From Branchiostoma floridae (lineage: Eukaryota > Chordata > Leptocardii > Amphioxiformes > Branchiostomatidae), in the NCBI RefSeq assembly GCF_000003815.2, contig NC_049980.1, forward strand, positions 5,770,461 through 5,834,460: DNA of 64,000 nucleotides, written 5' to 3'. The translations under genes were made by a program, and so were the position numbers. Below, piece after piece: positions 59,935-64,000 of the stretch (the stretch's first letter is position 1; each line of letters opens with the position of its first letter). The notes under the pieces are model-generated. The model was given only the letters and a program-made list of their open reading frames with translations. It made no database searches and was not told the DNA's origin.

Positions 59935-60120
59935 AAAAACAGATGTTCTAGTGCAGTACCAATTTCACATACCAGGGGGTTAAAACATCGACATTGACCT
60001 TCGTCTAACCAACCCCTATCTACATACCAATTATCATTATTGATAGCAGTTCATCTATAGGTTCTAAGGTTATGTTGACCACAGATGCACAGCGAGCGAG
60101 AGAGAAAGAAACCATATATA
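59935..60120. repeat. CA-tailed dispersed repeat family, partial copy
   Basis: Shares AGTGCAGTACCAATTTCACA, CATTGACCTTCGTCT, CCTATCTACATACCAA and GGTTATGTTGACCACA with 42930-43340. The CA tract is lost. Confidence 0.6.
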
Positions 60121-60634
60121 CTATTCATCATTTGCAGAAGAACAAACTTACTGTTACAAAGAAACAGTGACGCACTCTCCTTGGTATGACAAATATGGTT
60201 GGAATGCAAACAAAATGCGAAAATTCACCACTCGTCTCCGACAAAGTAAACAGCAAGTATTACCAACTCTCGGAGTGGAACGTTATGTACGTATACACAT
60301 ACTATATCATTTTACGAAATCAATTCTAAACTTGCTACCAAAGATGTTGAATCTGCCTCCTTAGCCCATGGAAACAAGACCAATACGAGGTAGTTATACA
60401 CTATGGCATTGCGTGCGTTTTCAGGTACCAACAGTGTTTGCTTTCTATGACCCAATAAAAACACCAAATGTATTTCGTGTGGTGACAAGGGCTTTTGTGT
60501 TTGCATGCAATATATTGTACGAGTACTCAGAGTGTACTCAGTACTCGATAAGTCGTCAAAGAATTCTTGAACTGTCAAAGGTGCATTAGTGTTTGTCATG
60601 TCAAGAATCGCGTGGAAACCAAGTCTAATACGAT

Positions 60635-60642
60635 TATATAAG
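60635..60642 (+). promoter_or_regulatory. TATA box, OR3
   Basis: TATATAAG, conserved with 63023-63030 upstream of OR4 and about 220 bases before the proposed OR3 start. Confidence 0.5.
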
Positions 60643-60698
60643 TAAAGGTCGTTCCATGAGGAAGAGAGAGCTAATGCATAAGTGACTTTTCGTTGACG

Positions 60699-60740
60699 AT
60701 GGAAACGGCTATTGCCCTCGAAAAGAGCATATTTGGCTAG
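60699..60740 (+). other. Short upstream ORF, OR3
   Basis: 14 codons including stop: METAIALEKSIFG. The same position upstream of OR4 has METGMVFEKSIFG. It may dampen translation of the receptor if it is in the transcript, but conservation could simply reflect recent duplication. Confidence 0.4.
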
Positions 60741-60852
60741 TGAACGTCGTTTCCTATTGTCAAAACATCGTTTGATAGATGTGTTTGAAATATGTGCGAA
60801 GATCGAGCTGTTTCCAACCAACTGTACCAAGCTGCAGGGCCCCACTAACGAC

Positions 60853-62073
60853 ATGCAGAACGATACAAGAAACGCCACAGTCCGGCACGATGTAGACCCT
60901 CTCCACACAACTCTCCTGGGCAAACTCCTGCAGCTGTTCTGGCTGGTGCCGTCCTTGGTGCTGATTCTCAGCCTGAACTGTCTCTTCCTCGTCGCCATCC
61001 TGCGGACCAAGAAGCTGTGGCGGCCGCGATTCGTCCTTCCCGCCAGTCTCTGCGTCCTGGACATCGTCCAAGGCAGCCTCTTCATCCCCAGCTCGGTGGT
61101 GAACATCGTTATAGGAGGGAACAACAACACGGCTTGGTTCTGCTGGACCCAGGCTGGCTACTTCTACGTGGGCGCTTGCTGCACTTTGTCTACTCTAACA
61201 CTGATGGCGTGGGACCGCTATCAAGCTGTCTGCAACGCACTTCACTATCAGGAGAAGTTAGATCTGCCACGTCTTTTGACAAAGATCGCCGCTGCCTGGA
61301 CATGTTCCCTTGCACTGAGTTTAGGCTACATCATCAGCATGTACCGTAAGACAGACGATTGTAAAATTGATGCCCCGTTTTGTACGTTGCCGGAGTTAAG
61401 CAACCATGGGCACTCCGAAAAACGTTTCTTCATCATCTGGGTCGTGTGCGAGTTGATCTGCATCGCAGTGATATGCCTTTCGTACGGCAAAGTGTATCTA
61501 GAGACGAAAGGGTATCAGAGGCGGCAACGGCAGTTCGTATCACACAGGCGGTCCGATAGCAGTCAGAGAAACAAGCGAACAGAACGAACAATTTCGGCGC
61601 AAGTTACAATCCTCTTCGTGTTCCTGATTATTAGATACATCCAGATCGGCATCTCTCTCTTGGTTACATCAGAGGACAAAAGAATTTCGGTACTTATCGT
61701 CAAACGCACAGTACAGTTCCTGTATCTGACCGTGCCTTGCTTCAGCAACCCTGTCATCTATGGACTCAGTAGTAAGGAACTACAAACAGCCGTGAGAAAC
61801 GTGTGCTGTGGGAAGCCGGCGAACGACGGAAGTCCTTTGACAAGGAGACGAAACGTTGTTAAAATGTCTCGCTCAAGGAGCGTGCAACAAGACTCTGAGA
61901 GGCCCGTTCATACTCGTGACATCCGATCACCATCGTTCATACGATCATCGACATTTAGTAGAGAAACTTGTGACAGTCTGACACAGGATGAAGACGTTTC
62001 GTGCAACAGAGAAGGAAGGCCGTTTCAGGGAGAAGACAACGCAGGGTTTGGAGAAACTACTTCGTCTTTTTAA
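60853..62073 (+). CDS. OR3: vertebrate-type olfactory-receptor-like GPCR
   Basis: 406 residues from the first in-frame ATG, MQNDTRNATVRH. The frame is open further up to about 60697 but without ATG. Features: TM1 LVLILSLNCLFLVAIL, TM3 end MAWDRYQAVCNALHYQ, Cys-containing loop IDAPFCTLPELSN, TM5 CELICIAVICLSYGKVYL, TM6 RTISAQVTILFVFLII, TM7 CFSNPVIYGLSSKELQTAV. The cytoplasmic tail is long, Ser/Arg-rich and acidic at the end, unlike that of OR2. Compared with OR4, an 11-base deletion near 60803 takes the ancestral start (60792) out of frame, so the N-terminus is about 20 residues shorter. Probable chemoreceptor. Confidence 0.85.
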   Translation: MQNDTRNATVRHDVDPLHTTLLGKLLQLFWLVPSLVLILSLNCLFLVAILRTKKLWRPRFVLPASLCVLDIVQGSLFIPSSVVNIVIGGNNNTAWFCWTQAGYFYVGACCTLSTLTLMAWDRYQAVCNALHYQEKLDLPRLLTKIAAAWTCSLALSLGYIISMYRKTDDCKIDAPFCTLPELSNHGHSEKRFFIIWVVCELICIAVICLSYGKVYLETKGYQRRQRQFVSHRRSDSSQRNKRTERTISAQVTILFVFLIIRYIQIGISLLVTSEDKRISVLIVKRTVQFLYLTVPCFSNPVIYGLSSKELQTAVRNVCCGKPANDGSPLTRRRNVVKMSRSRSVQQDSERPVHTRDIRSPSFIRSSTFSRETCDSLTQDEDVSCNREGRPFQGEDNAGFGETTSSF

Positions 62074-62301
62074 TGCAATTTTTTCCAAGGGTAGGATTGT
62101 AGGCGCAGAGTTGAAAACATGGCCGAGGGGCTATCACCAAGGCCATCCCACCAAAAGTCTCCGAACGTGACTGTAGCTAAATGTATATTATTGACCACTT
62201 ATTTCAACGACTTCCCCACGTTCACGTGTTTTACCTCTCGATCCTATCTATAAAGACATGAATGGATGTATAATGTATCGATAGCAAATATGGGCCTACT
62301 C

Positions 62302-62307
62302 AATAAA
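62302..62307 (+). promoter_or_regulatory. Candidate poly(A) signal for OR3
   Basis: AATAAA about 230 bases past the OR3 stop codon. Confidence 0.45.
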
Positions 62308-62589
62308 CATTGTCTGGATTCATGGTTCAATGAAGTAGACTTAGGGACAGACACATGTGAGTCCGTAGATACCGACATCAGTTATATTCTTCAACGATTG
62401 TATCTATGAGGCAGAAATGTCATGTTCGCCCCAAATTTTGATACAGTAAAACGTAATTTAAGTTAGTGACGACGGTAGGCTGACCCAATCCTACCTGAAG
62501 AAGCTATTAAAACATGCGAAGTCTGAATTTATTCTTTATTGCATGATATGCCTGATTGTCTATATGTATATCCCACAATATAGTGTCGT

Positions 62590-62850
62590 TTCCTTCTAAC
62601 GCCAAACCATACACAACTTCATTCTTACATTAAAAGCTATCAAAATGTCAAGACCATAGCATGTCCAGAAAATAGATACAAAATCGTAATTTCTGTTGCA
62701 GTATAAAGAACACACACCAGGGGGGCCAAAATCGATTTTTACCGTCTTTCCAATCCCTAGTTACATATCATATTTCATTACAATCCATCTACTTAAGGTT
62801 CTGCTGACCACAAATATATCAGAAAACACACACACACACACACTCACACA
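62590..62850. repeat. CA-tailed dispersed repeat family, copy near OR4
   Basis: In order: AAGACCATAGCATGTCC, TTGCAGTATAAAGAACACAC, GGGGCCAAAATCGATTTT, CATTACAATCCATCTA, then (CA)n at about 62826-62848. It matches 42930-43340. Confidence 0.7.
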
Positions 62851-63022
62851 TACAGTCGTGTATGCCGTGCGGTGACAAGGGCTTTTGTGTTTGCACGCAA
62901 TATATTGTACGAGTACTCGGAGTGTTTCGTACTCAGTAAGTTGTCAAAGAATTCTTAAACTGTCAAAAGTACATTAGTGTTTGTCATGTCAAGAATCGCG
63001 TGGAATCCAAGACTAATGCGAT

Positions 63023-63030
63023 TATATAAG
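63023..63030 (+). promoter_or_regulatory. TATA box, OR4
   Basis: TATATAAG about 150 bases before the OR4 ATG, in the same context (CGATTATATAAGTAAA-like) as OR3. Confidence 0.5.
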
Positions 63031-63085
63031 TAAATGTCGTTCCTTATGGAATATAGCGCTAATACATAAGTCACTTTTCGCTGAC

Positions 63086-63127
63086 GATGGAAACGGGTAT
63101 GGTCTTCGAAAAGAGCATATTTGGCTA
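63086..63127 (+). other. Short upstream ORF, OR4
   Basis: METGMVFEKSIFG then stop, matching the OR3 upstream ORF in position and ending. Confidence 0.4.
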
Positions 63128-63179
63128 GTGAATCTCGTTTGCTCTTGTCAAAACATCGTTTGATAGATGTGATTGAAAT

Positions 63180-64000
63180 ATGTGCGAAGAACGAACACGA
63201 ATTTCTCTGTATCCAACCATGTGTACCGAGCTTCAGGATACGACCAATGCGTCTGGCATGCAGAACGACACAAGGAACGCCACAGTCAGCCACGATGTAG
63301 ACCCTCTTCAGACAACTCTCCTGGGCAAACTCCTGCAGCTGTTCTGGCTGGTGCCGTCCTTGGTGCAGATTCTCAGCCTGAACTGTCTCTTCCTCGTCGC
63401 CATCCTGCGGACCAAGAAGCTGTGGCGGCCGCGATTCGTCCTTCCCGCCAGTCTCTGCGTCCTGGACATCGTCCAAGGCAGCCTCTTCATCCCCAGCTCG
63501 GTGGTGAACATCGTTATGGGAGGGAACAACAACCCGGCTTGGTTCTGTTGGACTCAGGCCAGCTACTTCTACGTGGGCGCTTGCTGCACTTTGTCTACTC
63601 TAACACTGATGGCGTGGGACCGCTATCAAGCTGTCTGCAACGCACTTCACTATCAGGAGAAGTTAGATCTGCCACGTCTTTTGACAAAGATTGCCGCTGC
63701 CTGGACATGTTCCCTTGCACTGAGTTTAGCCTACATCATCAGCATGTACCGAAAGACAGACGATTGTAAAATTGATGCCCCGTTTTGTACGTTGCCGGAG
63801 TTAAGCAACCATGGGCACTCCGAAAAACGTTTCTTCGTCATCTGGGTCGTGTGCGAGTTGATCTGCATCGCAGTGATATGCCTTTCGTACGGCAAAGTGT
63901 ATCTAGAGACGAAAGGGTATCAGAGGCGGCAACGGCAGTTCGTATCACACAGGCGGTCCGATAGCAGTCAGAGAAACAAGCGAACAGAACGAACAATTTC
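63180..64000 (+). CDS. OR4: olfactory-receptor-like GPCR, cut by window end
   Basis: Open from ATG (MCEERTRISLYPTMC) for 273 codons to the last base of the window. It covers the N-terminal tail with NDTRNAT, TM1 to TM5, and RTERTIS at the start of TM6. MAWDRYQAVCNALHYQ marks the end of TM3. From TM3 on it is almost identical to OR3. In TM1 one codon reads CAG (Gln) where the three relatives have CTG (Leu): LVQILSLN. TM7 and the tail lie beyond the window. It is the most complete N-terminus of the OR3/OR4 pair, because the start is in frame. Confidence 0.85.
   Translation, partial: MCEERTRISLYPTMCTELQDTTNASGMQNDTRNATVSHDVDPLQTTLLGKLLQLFWLVPSLVQILSLNCLFLVAILRTKKLWRPRFVLPASLCVLDIVQGSLFIPSSVVNIVMGGNNNPAWFCWTQASYFYVGACCTLSTLTLMAWDRYQAVCNALHYQEKLDLPRLLTKIAAAWTCSLALSLAYIISMYRKTDDCKIDAPFCTLPELSNHGHSEKRFFVIWVVCELICIAVICLSYGKVYLETKGYQRRQRQFVSHRRSDSSQRNKRTERTI

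Larger units (their letters stand above)
60470..60852 (+). promoter_or_regulatory. OR upstream block, OR3 version
   Basis: Nearly collinear with 62860-63179 upstream of OR4. It contains a TATA box (60635-60642), a short upstream ORF (60699-60740) and the ancestral ATG (60792-60794), which is out of frame with the receptor because of an 11-base deletion just after it. It is probably promoter plus 5-prime untranslated region. Confidence 0.65.
62860..63179 (+). promoter_or_regulatory. OR upstream block, OR4 version
   Basis: Duplicate of 60470-60800: CGGTGACAAGGGCTTTTGTG, GTACGAGTACTCGGAGTG, CAAAGAATTCTTAAACTGTC and AAAACATCGTTTGATAGATG are shared. It contains a TATA box (63023-63030) and a 14-codon upstream ORF. 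Confidence 0.65.

Noticed and set aside
63173..63769. Plus-strand frame of 198 codons overlapping OR4
   Set aside because: It starts at TTG in a different frame from the receptor. The true OR4 frame starts at ATG 63180 and is open to the window end.

Overview
The window looks like a piece of an invertebrate-chordate genome, most probably a cephalochordate (amphioxus). This is inferred from three things: many-exon genes with short to medium introns whose products resemble vertebrate UBA6 and STAP, a tandem cluster of vertebrate-type olfactory-receptor-like GPCR genes without introns in their coding frames, and a very dense load of small palindromic transposons, tRNA-derived SINEs and several LINE clades. 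No database search was possible, so names rest on motif recognition.

Layout. 1-8.6 kb: one single-exon GPCR on the minus strand (1882-3147; EDG/MECO-like but lacking DRY and NPxxY), a palindromic MITE, and a LINE insertion with a complete 788-codon reverse-transcriptase frame (5872-8238). 8.7-27.5 kb: the UBA6-type E1 enzyme on the plus strand, 29 coding exons in window that join in phase into 867 residues. About 185 N-terminal residues are missing and presumably lie left of the window. Its introns carry two large arrays of a 43-bp minisatellite and many transposon copies. 27.5-31.3 kb: intergenic. 31.6-52.6 kb: a STAP-family adaptor (PH, Ser/Pro-rich linker, SH2, tyrosine tail) on the minus strand, 14 coding exons and 453 residues, tail-to-tail with UBA6. 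Human STAP1 and UBA6 on 4q13.2 have the same tail-to-tail arrangement, so this looks like very old microsynteny. The STAP introns hold an RTE-like LINE fragment, a TTAA-flanked piggyBac-type non-autonomous element and several palindromes, one nested in another.

54.2-64 kb: four olfactory-receptor-like genes. OR1 is on the minus strand with an in-frame stop at codon 28. OR2, OR3 and OR4 are on the plus strand, and OR4 runs off the window end. All four share a nearly identical 259-bp GC-rich tract covering the N-terminal tail to the first extracellular loop, while downstream they split into two pairs (OR1/OR2 and OR3/OR4). This points to gene conversion. OR1 and OR2 have decayed tandem copies of their own 5-prime coding segment upstream. 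OR3 and OR4 share a duplicated TATA-containing upstream block with a tiny upstream ORF.

Functional reading: UBA6 activates ubiquitin-like proteins in the cytosol, STAP links tyrosine kinases to STAT signalling, and the ORs are probably chemosensory receptors. There is no sign of operon-like cooperation; the interest lies in gene order, OR cluster evolution and the transposon palaeontology.
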